Of a DNA stretch of 64,000 nucleotides, positions 44,284 to 54,358 are shown in pieces. The notes beneath the pieces were generated by a model that saw only the letters and a program-made list of their open reading frames with translations, was not told the origin of the DNA and made no database searches. This stretch comes from Alphaproteobacteria bacterium HGW-Alphaproteobacteria-7 (GTDB taxonomy: Bacteria; Pseudomonadota; Alphaproteobacteria; Sphingomonadales; Sphingomonadaceae), in contig PHEB01000007.1 in the NCBI GenBank assembly GCA_002842735.1, positions 31,498 through 95,497 on the forward strand, in the 5' to 3' direction. The stretch's first letter is position 1. Every line of letters begins with the position of its first letter. The translations under genes were made by a program, and so were the position numbers.

Positions 44284-44656
44284 GATAATATTCCCTTGGG
44301 GGAACATATCTGGACGAAGTCCGGTGGGCGGGGTGGTCGCATCCCCACCCACCGGAGCTCAAGCCGCGCTTCCCCCCGTCAGCGCGGCCTGTATTCTTGC
44401 AGCAGTATCGCGCCACCGACCGTGCGATACTCGGCCCGGTTGCGGCTGGCCGCTGCCTGCTCAATTCGCGTCATCTGCTGGCGACCATTCCGGTTAAGAA
44501 CAACACAGGCAAAACGCATCCTGCGCCGATCCCGATGGTCGGGACGGTGTTCGAAACAGCTGGATTCCAGTGCGATATGACAGATGCCAAAATGCCTGTC
44601 ACAGCAGGGTGCGGTCAACCCGGCGGATCGTCAAAAAAGCGTCAATTCGTAGCCTT
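44284..44656. promoter_or_regulatory. VOC-SDR promoter region with a long hairpin
   Basis: The 373-base gap holds no convincing gene. A 14-bp inverted repeat with one mismatch lies at 44320-44333 and 44343-44356 (TCCGGTGGGC... / ...CACCCACCGGA) around a 9-base loop. It sits in the probable leader of the VOC-SDR operon and could be an operator or attenuator; there is no U-run after it on either strand. The remainder (44360-44656) shows nothing further. Confidence 0.5.
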
Positions 44657-46744
44657 TCAGGCCCCGTGCGGGCCTTCCGGCATCAGATCGGGCCAGCCGT
44701 GGCGGTTCCACGCCTCGACCAGACCGATGTTTTCGGCAAAGTCCATAAAGCCCGGATGCAGCCGGATACGGCGGATCGGCTCGACATCGGCCCACAGGCT
44801 CATCAGGCCGAACATATTGGCCGGATGGATGCGTTCACGGTAGATCTTCATAACCAGATCAGCGTGGCCCATCCAGATCGCGGGGAAGGCAATCGTGGGA
44901 TCATGCGGATCGGGCATAGTCTGGTGCAACCCATCGAGCATGGCGCAATAGGCCATGCGGGCGCTGTCATCGCCGCTGTAACACCCCTTTGCGGCAATCC
45001 CCCAATAGGCATCGCGCACCGCATCGCTCATCGGCTCGGTGCCGGCCGGGGGCAGGATCACCGTATTCATCAACATGCGTGAGGCATAATAGGTCGCGGC
45101 TGCTTTTTCACGCTCGCCGCTCGCCGCCTGGATTGCGGCCAGCCACATTCCCGGCATCCCCAGATCGACCATCCGCTGCCCTGCCGCCAGCGCCGCGTCC
45201 ATCTCGCCCAGGTTGAAATATGCGGTGGCAAGTATTACGTAATTTCGCCCATAGACCGGGTCCTGTTCAACCCCCGCCTCGATGAATGGCAGCGCGGCGC
45301 GGGTGCGGCCGATATAGAGCAGGAATGACCCCAGCCGCAGCGCAACATCGGCATTGCGCGGCTCGCGGGCATAGGCCTCGAACGCGAGGTCAAGCGCGCC
45401 CGCCGGGTTCTTGCGGGTCCATTCATCAATCCCTTGGATTGTCAGCCCATGCCCCTGACCCGGATCGAGCGCGACCGCCCGCCGGGCGCAGTCCGCCGCC
45501 TTGCGCGAGCGTTCAACCCGGTCGAGGCACGGCGTATAGACCGCATTGTGGACATGGGCATCGGCCAGCGCGGTCCAGCATTCGGCAAATTCGGGATCGA
45601 GCGCCAGCGCCTCCTCCAGCAATTCGACCGATTTGGCCGCAGCGCCATCGGTGATCGAGCGCCGCAACAGCGAACGGCCTTGCAGATACAGGGCATAGGC
45701 CGCGCGGTTGGTGGTCATCCGCCGCATGGGAGCCGGAGAAAGCGACAGGCCAAGCACCCGGCAGATTGCCGCAATCACATTATTGCCGATGACTTTGCGC
45801 GAATCGAAGAAATCGTCGATCGAACCGGTGATCCGGTCTGCCCAGATTTCGGTGCCAGTTGCGCCTTCGATCAGGGCGATACGGGCTGTGATGCTATCAT
45901 GCGTGCGTGTGACCTCGCCTTCAACCAGATGCGTCACCCTGAGGCTGGCGGCCATTTCGGTCAGCGTCTGCCCCCGTTCCGCGACCGCAAGGATCGACGT
46001 GCGTCCGGCCAGCGCGATGCCTTCGACCTTGCCTAGCCGCGCACTCAATTCATCGGTGATACCCTCCGCCAGAAAGAAGTCGCCGCCGACATGGTCGATC
46101 TGACCCAAGGGCAAAACCGCAAGCGCGATCGCGGCGGCGCTGCGTGCGGCCGGATAGCGGGCCTGCGAGGCAGCGCTCAGCCGTGCGCTCAGTTCAGGCT
46201 CACCCGCCGCCCGCAATTCTGTGACCAGCCGCGCAATCGCCTGACGCAGCCTCGCATCGACCTCCTGCCGTTTGAGCGAAAGCCAGCCATCGAAGGCCCG
46301 GTTGAATGCCATGCCCTGCAGAATTGGCAGATTGACGATGCCTTCGAGGATGGTCGCGGCCTGATCGGCATCGCCTTGTTCCAGCGCGTCTTCCAGCATG
46401 GACAGATCGGACAACAGAAAATCGCGATCAAGCGCAACCGCCGAGCGCGTGACAATCAGGAGATTGCCCAAGCCATCGTTCTCGAACTGATGGCGAAGAT
46501 CCAGCAGGCATTGTCTGAGGCTGGCCTTGGCTTGGGTTTGAAACCGGTCAGGCCACAAAATCTGGCACAGCGTCTCTCGATCAAGGCGGTGATCCGGCTG
46601 AAGGCAGAGCAAAGCAACCAGCAGCATGCCTCTGCGATTGCTGAGCAACAGCGGGGCGCCGCCCGCCGTCTCGAGCCGGAATTCGCCAAACATTCTCCCC
46701 AGAACCGCAATTCCGGATGTGGCTAATTCGGTCGAGTCATGCAC
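44657..46744 (-). CDS. BTAD-type winged-helix regulator with TolB-like and TPR domains
   Basis: A 695-residue cytoplasmic regulator with no membrane segment. Residues about 10-110 resemble the winged helix of BTAD/SARP-type activators (FGEFRLETAGGAPLLLSNRR, LCQILWPDRFQTQAKASLRQ), followed by a BTAD-like helical repeat to about 200. Residues about 205-335 form a TolB/FlgO-like domain (LPLGQIDHVGGDFFLAEGI, VTHLVEGEVTRTHDSITARI) and the rest is TPR repeats (LYLQGRSLLRRSI; LALDPEFAECWTALADAHVH). It lies upstream of, and in the same direction as, the VOC-SDR pair and may regulate it; the effector is unknown. Confidence 0.82.
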   Translation of the reverse strand: MHDSTELATSGIAVLGRMFGEFRLETAGGAPLLLSNRRGMLLVALLCLQPDHRLDRETLCQILWPDRFQTQAKASLRQCLLDLRHQFENDGLGNLLIVTRSAVALDRDFLLSDLSMLEDALEQGDADQAATILEGIVNLPILQGMAFNRAFDGWLSLKRQEVDARLRQAIARLVTELRAAGEPELSARLSAASQARYPAARSAAAIALAVLPLGQIDHVGGDFFLAEGITDELSARLGKVEGIALAGRTSILAVAERGQTLTEMAASLRVTHLVEGEVTRTHDSITARIALIEGATGTEIWADRITGSIDDFFDSRKVIGNNVIAAICRVLGLSLSPAPMRRMTTNRAAYALYLQGRSLLRRSITDGAAAKSVELLEEALALDPEFAECWTALADAHVHNAVYTPCLDRVERSRKAADCARRAVALDPGQGHGLTIQGIDEWTRKNPAGALDLAFEAYAREPRNADVALRLGSFLLYIGRTRAALPFIEAGVEQDPVYGRNYVILATAYFNLGEMDAALAAGQRMVDLGMPGMWLAAIQAASGEREKAAATYYASRMLMNTVILPPAGTEPMSDAVRDAYWGIAAKGCYSGDDSARMAYCAMLDGLHQTMPDPHDPTIAFPAIWMGHADLVMKIYRERIHPANMFGLMSLWADVEPIRRIRLHPGFMDFAENIGLVEAWNRHGWPDLMPEGPHGA

Positions 46745-46885
46745 CAGTCCAGCCCCCCGCGCCGATTCCTAGAGCGTGACCGAGGTTTTGCAACGAATTA
46801 TGTCGGCGAAGGAGCTGAGGAAGTTGCGATCAGTTTCGAGGGTGAATGCACCGCGCCGCCGCCGCTGCGCCTGATAGGCACGCCA

Positions 46886-47377
46886 TTACCGAGGCAAGAG
46901 CGCGCTCTGCGCGGTGTCCCCGGCGGTGAAGATGAAGGTGATCACCTTTGCCCCGCTGCCGATATTCACCCGGTTTTCCTGCCGCGCCCAGACATCGGTG
47001 AGGATCTGCGAATTCACCCGGATTTGCGCGTCCGGCGGCGGCGCGGGCGCTTCCTGATAGACAAACAGGCTGCCGCCGCTGATCTCGCTCCCGACATAGC
47101 TGGGCGTGATCGGCGCTCCGTCCATTTCCAGCATGAACCGCCGCGCGACATAGCGGGCAAAGGCTTCGCGGCTATCGGCGCTGCCGATGATATCGGGCAC
47201 CTTTATCCCCTGCACCCTGAGCGCGTGTTCGGCATCATGCACTGGCACCTGATGCACCAGTTCGAGCTGATCGGTGCGCGGGTTGACCGATATCGTGCTG
47301 ATCGCGATCTTCTGCTGATGCGCCCAAGCCGGGGCGGCAAGCAGCAGCGCGATCAGCAGGAACGCGCGGCGCAGCAT
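46886..47377 (-). CDS. Exported DUF6702-like protein
   Basis: A 163-residue protein with signal peptide MLRRAFLLIALLLAAPAWAH. The mature part, HQQKIAISTISVNPRTDQLE and a C-terminal beta-rich segment, resembles DUF6702, a family often found next to M1 peptidases. The ATG overlaps the stop of the M1 peptidase gene by one base (TGATG), so the two are translated together and probably act in the periplasm or at the outer membrane. Function unknown. The 141 bases beyond its end (46745-46885) contain nothing convincing. Confidence 0.78.
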   Translation of the reverse strand: MLRRAFLLIALLLAAPAWAHQQKIAISTISVNPRTDQLELVHQVPVHDAEHALRVQGIKVPDIIGSADSREAFARYVARRFMLEMDGAPITPSYVGSEISGGSLFVYQEAPAPPPDAQIRVNSQILTDVWARQENRVNIGSGAKVITFIFTAGDTAQSALLPR

Positions 47378-49824
47378 CACTTGCGGTCTTTCACTTTCTC
47401 GGCCCCTGCGGCCTCGCCCATAAGGTCGCGGCTGACGCGGGCCTTGCTGGCTTCGTCCTTGAAGGCTTCGATCCGGCTGGGAATGATGCGGCGCGGATAG
47501 TGGTTGTTTTCGATATCGGCATCGGCGGTTTCCCAATCGGGATCGACCACCACCTGCACCAGTTCCTTGCCCTTGGGGAACACCAGCAGCTTGGCGACCT
47601 CGCGCGCGTTACGACGCCAGATTTCCGCCGGGATCATCATTTTCTCGGTCTTGCCGTTGTTGAACGTCAGGCCAAGGATGATCGGCATCACCAGACCGCC
47701 CTTGTTGCTGAAGTTGAGCACGTAGTAATTCGCGTCTTCTTTCACCGCGCGGTCAAATGCGGCGCGTTCCCAGCGGTCCAGTCCTTCAAGGAAATCGGTG
47801 TAGCTTTTGCGATCCTTGGGCACGACGGTGAACTGGTCGTTATCGTCGTAGAAATCGGTCACGCCGGGGTTTTCCAGCACCCAGATCGGCAGGCGCTGCT
47901 GTTTATTCAGCCCGACGCCGACCGGATCAGGCTCCTCGTCGCGTTCAGCCCGGCGGCGCGGCAGATCAATATCGGGGTTCTTGGTGTCGACTTTCAGCCG
48001 GTAGATCGAATCCAATGAAATATCGACGTGATCGGTGGTGTAGAACCACCCGCGCCAGAACCAGTCGAGATCAGTCCCGCTGGCCTCCTCGATCGTGCGG
48101 AAGAAATCGGCCGGGGTGGGCCGTTTGAACTTCCACCGGCGAGCATATTCTTTCAGCGCGAAATCGAACCGCTCGCGCCCGATCACCGTGTCGCGCAGCA
48201 GGTGATAGGCGGCTGACGGCTTGCCATAGGCATTGGCGCCCAGATTGGTGACCGAATCCGATTGCGTCATGATCGGCTGCTGTTCGCTTGACACCATATA
48301 GCTGACCATGTCGCGCGGCAGGCTGCGGGTCCACGGCATATCGGGATCCCATTCATACCCCGCGACCGAATCGAGGAAGGAGTTCATCCCTTCATCCATC
48401 CACGTCCATTGGCGTTCGTCCGAATTGACCGTCATCGGGAAGTAGATGTGCCCGATTTCGTGGATCACCACGCCGACCAGAAACACCTTCTCGGCCTCGG
48501 AATAGGTGCGGCTTCCGTCCTTGTTCAGGGTGGTGCGCGGGCCGTTGAAGGTGATCATCGGATATTCCATCCCGCCGACCGGCCCGTTGACCGACTGCGC
48601 GGTGGGATAGGGGTAATCAAAACTGAAACGCGAATAGACTTTCAGGGTGTGAGCCACTGCAGCAGTCGAATATTTGCGCCACAGATCGCCGCCTTCCTTG
48701 GGCCAGAAGCTCATGGCAAGGACGGTGTCATGTTCGGCGCCGGGCTGCTTCACCCCTTGCGCGTCCCACATGAACTTGCGGCTGGAGGCCCAGGCGAAAT
48801 CGCGCACGTTGGTGGCGGAAAACTGCCAGGTCTTGGTGCCGCGCGGATTGCCCGCTTCGGCAGCGGCGGCTTCCTGCGGGGTGACGATGAACATTGGCGC
48901 ATCGGCGTTCTTGGCTGCTTCCAGACGTTGTCGCTGCGCGGCGGTGAGCACCGCATCGGGGTTCTGCAACACCCCGGTGGACGCGACGATGTGATCGTCG
49001 GGCACGGTCATTGCGACTTCGTAATCGCCGAATTCCAGAGTGAATTCGCCGCGGCCCAGAAACTCCTTGTTGTGCCAGCCTTCGTAATCCGAATAGGCGA
49101 CCATGCGCGGGAACCACTGCGCGATCAGGAAGATATCGTTCCCGCCCTTGCGCGGATCATCGGGGAAATGTTCATAGCCCGACCGGGCGACCACCGCGTC
49201 CTCGTCAACAATGTTGAACGCCCATTCCATCTGGAATTCGGTGCTGGCCCCCGGTGCCAGCGGCTGCGGCAGGTCAACCCGCATCAGAGTGCCGACAATG
49301 GTGTGCGGCAAATTCGCGCCCGCCATGTCCCGCACCGCGCTGATATCATAGCCATAGGAATTGTCGGCCATCGTCTGCTGACGGCGCAGTTCGTCCATCG
49401 AAAGCTTGGTCGGCGTGTCGCCGGAACCCAGCGTCACCTTCGGCCCGCGCCGACCGGGGCCGCCAAAGGCATCGGTCAGTTCGGCCATCGAATCCTTGCG
49501 GAAGATGTTCTGATCCAATTGCATCCACAGCCACGGCAGGCTGTCGGGCGAATTGTTGGTGTAGCGGATGGTGGCGCGCGCGGCGATCCGGCGGCGCGGC
49601 TCGTCCAGTTCGGCAGTGATGCGGTAATCGACCTTTTGCTGCCAATATTCATGCCCCGGCGCGCCGCTGGCATTGCGATAGGTATTGGGGGTGGGCAGCA
49701 CTTCATCAAGCTGGCGGAACTTGTCCTCGTAATCGCCCTTGGTCTGCTGCACTCCCTGAGCCGAAAGGGGTGCATGGGCAGGAATGGCAAACAGCAGGGC
49801 GGCGACAAACAGCACGAAACGCAA
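47377..49824 (-). CDS. M1 family metallopeptidase
   Basis: An exported zinc aminopeptidase-like protein of 815 residues. The metal motif is HEIGHIYFP with the downstream Glu in WTWMDEGMNSFLD, and the exopeptidase-type motif GGMEYPMITF (like GAMEN) precedes it. A signal peptide (RFVLFVAALLFAIPAHAPLS, ending SAQ) is present. The TTG at 49824 has a GGAGA ribosome site 6 bases upstream and gives this signal directly; a TTG at 49875 would add 17 residues. Its coupled partner is the DUF6702-like protein. Likely role: peptide degradation in the envelope. Confidence 0.9.
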   Translation of the reverse strand: MRFVLFVAALLFAIPAHAPLSAQGVQQTKGDYEDKFRQLDEVLPTPNTYRNASGAPGHEYWQQKVDYRITAELDEPRRRIAARATIRYTNNSPDSLPWLWMQLDQNIFRKDSMAELTDAFGGPGRRGPKVTLGSGDTPTKLSMDELRRQQTMADNSYGYDISAVRDMAGANLPHTIVGTLMRVDLPQPLAPGASTEFQMEWAFNIVDEDAVVARSGYEHFPDDPRKGGNDIFLIAQWFPRMVAYSDYEGWHNKEFLGRGEFTLEFGDYEVAMTVPDDHIVASTGVLQNPDAVLTAAQRQRLEAAKNADAPMFIVTPQEAAAAEAGNPRGTKTWQFSATNVRDFAWASSRKFMWDAQGVKQPGAEHDTVLAMSFWPKEGGDLWRKYSTAAVAHTLKVYSRFSFDYPYPTAQSVNGPVGGMEYPMITFNGPRTTLNKDGSRTYSEAEKVFLVGVVIHEIGHIYFPMTVNSDERQWTWMDEGMNSFLDSVAGYEWDPDMPWTRSLPRDMVSYMVSSEQQPIMTQSDSVTNLGANAYGKPSAAYHLLRDTVIGRERFDFALKEYARRWKFKRPTPADFFRTIEEASGTDLDWFWRGWFYTTDHVDISLDSIYRLKVDTKNPDIDLPRRRAERDEEPDPVGVGLNKQQRLPIWVLENPGVTDFYDDNDQFTVVPKDRKSYTDFLEGLDRWERAAFDRAVKEDANYYVLNFSNKGGLVMPIILGLTFNNGKTEKMMIPAEIWRRNAREVAKLLVFPKGKELVQVVVDPDWETADADIENNHYPRRIIPSRIEAFKDEASKARVSRDLMGEAAGAEKVKDRK

Positions 49825-49857
49825 GGGCGATCTCCGAGGGATGCGATGGTTTAATGA

Positions 49858-50154
<297 letters not shown>

Positions 50155-50209
50155 CACTTGCCAAGCGGTGCGGGGGCGGGAATAGGTGCCCGCAAAGGAG
50201 ACCAAACCC

Positions 50210-51322
50210 ATGAAAACCCGCGCCGCCGTTGCCTTCGCCGCCAAACAGCCACTCGAAATCGTTGAGCTTGACCTCGAAGGCCCGAAGCCCGGCGAAGTGC
50301 TGGTGGAAATCATGGCGACGGGCATTTGCCATACCGACGCCTATACGCTGGATGGGCTGGATTCCGAGGGCATCTTCCCCAGCGTGCTCGGCCACGAAGG
50401 CGCAGGGATCGTGCGTGAGGTCGGCGCGGGTGTCACCAGCGTGAAGCCCGGCGATCACGTGATCCCGCTCTACACGCCCGAATGCCGCCAGTGTAAAAGC
50501 TGCCTCAGCGGCAAGACCAACCTGTGCACCGCGATCCGCGCCACGCAAGGAGCAGGGCTGATGCCCGATGGCACCACCCGGTTCAGCTATAAAGGTCAGC
50601 CGATCTATCACTACATGGGCTGTTCCACCTTCAGCAATTTCACCGTGCTGCCTGAAATCGCCGTGGCGAAAATCCGCGAAGATGCGCCGTTCCAGTCCGC
50701 CTGCTATATCGGCTGCGGGGTCACAACCGGGGTCGGCGCGGTGACCAACACCGCCAAGGTGCAGGTCGGCGACAATGTCGCGGTGTTCGGGCTGGGCGGG
50801 ATCGGCCTCAACGTCATTCAGGGCGCGCGGCTGGCGGGCGCGGGCAAGATCATCGGGGTGGATATCAACCCTGCGCGCGAGGAATGGGGCCGCCGGTTCG
50901 GCATGACCCACTTCCTCAATTCCAAGGGGCTGAGCCGCGAGGAAACCGTCGCCAAAATCGTCGAAATGACCGACGGCGGGGCGGATTACACCTTTGATGC
51001 GACCGGCAATACCGAAGTGATGCGCACCGCGCTGGAGGCCTGCCACCGCGGCTGGGGCACCTCGATCATCATCGGGGTGGCCGAAGCAGGTAAGGAAATC
51101 GCCACCCGCCCGTTCCAGCTGGTGACGGGGCGCAACTGGCGCGGCACCGCGTTTGGCGGGGCCAAGGGGCGCACCGATGTGCCCAAGATCGTCGATATGT
51201 ATATGACCGGCAAGATCCAGATCGACCCGATGATCACCCACGTGATGGGGTTGGAGGACATCAACACCGCGTTTGACCTGATGCACGAAGGCAAGTCGAT
51301 CCGGTCTGTGGTGGTGTTTTAA
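50210..51322 (+). CDS. frmA: S-(hydroxymethyl)glutathione dehydrogenase / class III alcohol dehydrogenase
   Basis: The enzyme oxidises S-hydroxymethylglutathione, formed from formaldehyde and glutathione, and also reduces S-nitrosoglutathione. Zinc sites are complete: catalytic Cys40 (GICHTD), His62-Glu63 (GHEGAG) and Cys169 ([12 protein letters not shown]), and structural Cys92, 95, 98 and 106. The NAD motif [13 protein letters not shown] follows. The ATG at 50210 has an AAAGGAG ribosome site, giving 370 residues, the family length. No formylglutathione hydrolase gene is adjacent; the next gene is unrelated. Confidence 0.96.
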   Translation: MKTRAAVAFAAKQPLEIVELDLEGPKPGEVLVEIMATGICHTDAYTLDGLDSEGIFPSVLGHEGAGIVREVGAGVTSVKPGDHVIPLYTPECRQCKSCLSGKTNLCTAIRATQGAGLMPDGTTRFSYKGQPIYHYMGCSTFSNFTVLPEIAVAKIREDAPFQSACYIGCGVTTGVGAVTNTAKVQVGDNVAVFGLGGIGLNVIQGARLAGAGKIIGVDINPAREEWGRRFGMTHFLNSKGLSREETVAKIVEMTDGGADYTFDATGNTEVMRTALEACHRGWGTSIIIGVAEAGKEIATRPFQLVTGRNWRGTAFGGAKGRTDVPKIVDMYMTGKIQIDPMITHVMGLEDINTAFDLMHEGKSIRSVVVF

Positions 51323-51506
51323 AATCCGCCCACGGCGGTTGGTTAACCGCGTGGTTACACCGCTGCGCTAAGGCTTAATGCCGCAGCCGCCTTTTGGCGT
51401 AGCAGGTGAATGATGTTTGAAAGCACGATTGCAGCCGACCCGTTGACGGTCGCGGCAATAGCGGGTTTCCCGCAGGAAATCGGCGCGCCCGCGCGGCGCT
51501 TGACGC

Positions 51507-53012
51507 ATGGCTGACGTCGCCCCCCTCTCCGCACGCCCATCGCTCGCCGCGCAAGTGCGCACGGCGGTGATCTGGCGTTCTGGCAGTCAGATATTCACCC
51601 AGATCGTGTCGTGGTGTTCGACGCTGATCGTGATCCGCCTGCTTGCCCCGCAGGATTACGGGCTGTTCGCGATGGCACAGGTGATGCTGATGCTGCTCAG
51701 CACCATGAACGGCTGGGGCTTGGCGAGCGCGCTGATCCGCGAGGCGGAGGTGAGCGAGGAACGCCTGCGCCAGACGCTGGGGATGCTGATCCTGCTCAAT
51801 GGCGGGCTGGCGCTGACGCAGTTTCTGGCAGCGCCGCTGGTGGCGCTGTGGTTTGGCCAGCCCGAGGTTGCCGATCTGCTGCGGGTGTTATCGCTGCTGT
51901 ATCTGGCGGTGCCGTTTTGTGCGCTGCCGCACGCGATCCTCAGCCGCCGGATGGATTTCCGCCGTCCGGCGCAGGTGCGCCTTGCCGCAGCGCTTACCGG
52001 AGCGGCCACCGCGCTGACCGGGGCGCTGAGCGGGTGGGGGGTATGGACGCTGGTCGCCGCCCCGCTGGTGATGATCGTGACCGAGGCGATCGGTATGACC
52101 TGGGCCGCGCGATCACCGATCCGCCCGATTTTCCGCTTTTCCGGCGTGGGCCATATTGCCGGGTTTGGCGGGGTGATGACCGTGACCCAGCTGTTCTGGT
52201 TCGTGCAGAGTCAGGCCGATGTGATGATCGCGGGCCGGGTGCTCGATGCGCATATGCTGGGGGTTTACACTACCGGGCTGTTTCTCGCGCAGTTGCTTGC
52301 TTCCAAATTCGTGCCGCCGATCAATGAAGTCGCTTACGCTGCCTATTCGCGCCAGCAGGTTGACGGTCAGAATGGCGCAGGTGCAGCGGCGCTGCTCGCC
52401 ACGATCCGGCTGGTGATGCTGGTGGCGCTGCCCGCCTATGCCGGGATGGCGGTGGTCGCGCCGGTGCTGGTGCCGGTGCTGCTGGGTGATCAGTGGGTTG
52501 AGATCATCCCGCTGCTGCCGATCCTTTCGGCGGCGATGGCGATGATGACCCTGCAGATCCTGTTCGCACCCGCCACCAATGCGCGCGGGGTGCCAGGCAT
52601 GGCGCTCAAAATCGCGATGCTGGGGAGCGTGGTGATGCCCTGCGCTTTCCTGATCGGGTCGCACTGGGGCGTGATCGGATTTGCCTGGGGCTGGGTTGGC
52701 GGGATGGGCGTGCTGACGGCGGCGACGGTATGGTTTTCGGGAGGTCTGGTTGGGTTGCGGATTGGCGGATTGATGCGCGCAATCGCGCCGCCGCTGGCCG
52801 CCGCGCTGGCGATGGCGGCGGGTGTGGCGGGGCTGATGGCGGTGCTGCCGCCCAACCTGATGCCGCTATTGGCGTTGATGCTGGCGGTGCCGCTGGGCGT
52901 GGTGCTCTATGGCGCGGGTCTGCACCTGATCGCGCCGTCGCGGCTGGCTGAGGCGCTACATTTTGTGCGTCATCGCGGTGATGTTGAGCCTGCCTCTGCC
53001 AAAACCGCGTGA
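51507..53012 (+). CDS. Polysaccharide/lipopolysaccharide flippase (Wzx-like)
   Basis: A 501-residue inner-membrane protein with about 12 to 14 hydrophobic segments, of the oligosaccharide flippase/MOP type: VRTAVIWRSGSQIFTQIVSW near the start, then VIRLLAPQDYGLFAMAQVML and GFGGVMTVTQLFWFVQSQAD. It should flip a lipid-linked glycan or polysaccharide unit to the periplasm. No glycosyltransferases are adjacent. The downstream hydrolase gene overlaps as GTGA. A 34-codon reading frame with a weak ribosome site (51410-51514) ends 8 bases inside it; see findings. Confidence 0.87.
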   Translation: MADVAPLSARPSLAAQVRTAVIWRSGSQIFTQIVSWCSTLIVIRLLAPQDYGLFAMAQVMLMLLSTMNGWGLASALIREAEVSEERLRQTLGMLILLNGGLALTQFLAAPLVALWFGQPEVADLLRVLSLLYLAVPFCALPHAILSRRMDFRRPAQVRLAAALTGAATALTGALSGWGVWTLVAAPLVMIVTEAIGMTWAARSPIRPIFRFSGVGHIAGFGGVMTVTQLFWFVQSQADVMIAGRVLDAHMLGVYTTGLFLAQLLASKFVPPINEVAYAAYSRQQVDGQNGAGAAALLATIRLVMLVALPAYAGMAVVAPVLVPVLLGDQWVEIIPLLPILSAAMAMMTLQILFAPATNARGVPGMALKIAMLGSVVMPCAFLIGSHWGVIGFAWGWVGGMGVLTAATVWFSGGLVGLRIGGLMRAIAPPLAAALAMAAGVAGLMAVLPPNLMPLLALMLAVPLGVVLYGAGLHLIAPSRLAEALHFVRHRGDVEPASAKTA

Positions 53013-53923
53013 TTGACACCCGCGGCGTGATCCGGTCTGGCAGCGGCATGATACCGCACCGCATTGCCCCGGTCACCCAGACCTATCCTGTCAATAATAT
53101 CACGCTCGCCGTGCATCATTGGGCCGCACCGGGCAGCGATCAGCCACCGCTGATCTTTGCCCATGCCACCGGATTTCACGGGCGGGTGTTTGATGCGATT
53201 ATCGAGCAATTCCCCGCGCACCCCGCCTATTCGGTTGATCTGCGCGGGCATGGGCAATCCGGCGGCGGGCCGATCAGCGATTGGCGATTGGCGGCGAGTG
53301 ATATTGGCGGGTTTCTTGGCGCGGCGGGGATCACGGGCGCGATTGGCATCGGCCATTCGATGGGGGCGCACGCCCTGCTGCAGGCAGCCGCCGGCCATCC
53401 CGGCGTGTTCTCCCGGCTGGTATTGTTCGACCCGGTGATCTTCGCGCCCGCATTCTACGCTGCGCCGGAGCCATTGTTTTCCGACGACAATCCCCACCCC
53501 GCAATCCGCCGCAAGCGCGATTTCGCCTCACCCGAAGCGATGATCGAACGGTTTGCGGCCCGCGATCCCTATCGCCTGTTCGACCGCCGCGTTTTCGCCG
53601 ATTACTGCCGCTACGGCCTTGTCCCGGCCCCATCGGGTGACGGGTATGAACTCGCCTGCGCGCCCGAGGTGGAGGCAAGCGTCTATGCCTCCAGCCGCAG
53701 CAATGGCGCTATCCTGGATGCGGCGCGCACGGTCGATATTCCGGTGCTGGTGGTGCGCGCCAAGCAGACCGGCATGGGCGATTTCACAAGCTCGCCGACC
53801 TGGCCTGATCTTGCCGGAATCCTGCCGCAAGGCACCGATCTCCATCGCCCCGACCGCACACATTTTCACCCGCTCGAAGACCCGGCGGATGCGGCGCGGA
53901 TCATCGCGGAATGGATCGGGTAG
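53009..53923 (+). CDS. Alpha/beta hydrolase
   Basis: A 304-residue alpha/beta-hydrolase fold protein. The oxyanion region AHATGFHGRVFD, DLRGHGQSG, the nucleophile motif GHSMGAH (Ser117) and a C-terminal His in RTHFHPLEDP are present. No signal peptide. The GTG start overlaps the flippase stop as GTGA, so coupled expression is likely; an ATG at 53048 is the alternative. Substrate unknown: an esterase, lipase or lyase-type hydrolase fits equally. It converges with fliS, with a 55-base gap. Confidence 0.87.
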   Translation: MIDTRGVIRSGSGMIPHRIAPVTQTYPVNNITLAVHHWAAPGSDQPPLIFAHATGFHGRVFDAIIEQFPAHPAYSVDLRGHGQSGGGPISDWRLAASDIGGFLGAAGITGAIGIGHSMGAHALLQAAAGHPGVFSRLVLFDPVIFAPAFYAAPEPLFSDDNPHPAIRRKRDFASPEAMIERFAARDPYRLFDRRVFADYCRYGLVPAPSGDGYELACAPEVEASVYASSRSNGAILDAARTVDIPVLVVRAKQTGMGDFTSSPTWPDLAGILPQGTDLHRPDRTHFHPLEDPADAARIIAEWIG

Positions 53924-53978
53924 GCGCGCCGGTTTTGCTGATATTCCGCCAATGTTTCACGTGAAACATTGCCCGCAA

Positions 53979-54344
53979 TCACCCTGCGGCGGCAAGCACA
54001 TCCCTGATATCATACATTATTCGTTCAATCACTCCGCGATCAGGATGTAGGAGATTGGCCCCGATCTCGCTTGCCAACCCGCCATAGAATTGCAGCAGGC
54101 TGGCATAGAGCGGATGGTCCGGCGCGAGTGATTGCGCCAACCACAAGGTGATGCTTTGCGCCCGCGCCAATGCCGGGCGAGGGGCACCCGAGGCCCGGTC
54201 TAGCGCGGCCAAGGCCTGGCCTAGCGCGGCAATCGCTTCCTCCAGACAGATGCGGGTGAGATTGCCACTGCCCGATGCCTCGATCCGGGCGTCAAGTTCG
54301 ACCCGGCGATAGGCGGCAGCGGGGTTGCGGGTGAGCATCTGCAT
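53979..54344 (-). CDS. fliS: Flagellin export chaperone FliS
   Basis: A 121-residue all-helical protein that matches FliS by pattern: NPAAAYRRVELDARIEASGS, then the helix GNLTRICLEEAIAALGQALA and a C-terminal GVIERIMYDIRDVLAAAG. FliS binds flagellin in the cytoplasm and keeps it unpolymerised before export. It lies 112 bases after fliD in the same direction, the usual neighbour; the repeat element between them interrupts the spacing. No flagellin gene is in the window. Confidence 0.82.
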   Translation of the reverse strand: MQMLTRNPAAAYRRVELDARIEASGSGNLTRICLEEAIAALGQALAALDRASGAPRPALARAQSITLWLAQSLAPDHPLYASLLQFYGGLASEIGANLLHPDRGVIERIMYDIRDVLAAAG

Positions 54345-54358
54345 GGCGGCTTTCCCTT

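Noticed and set aside
46745..46885. Short Arg-rich frame starting near 46810
   Set aside because: About 22 codons, no ribosome site and no context; not supported.
48409..49854. Long open frame (481 codons) on the + strand opposite the M1 peptidase gene
   Set aside because: It is the complement of a strongly supported M1 peptidase with a HEIGH motif; the translation has no domain and is rich in His, Arg and Gly, as expected of an antisense frame in GC-rich DNA.
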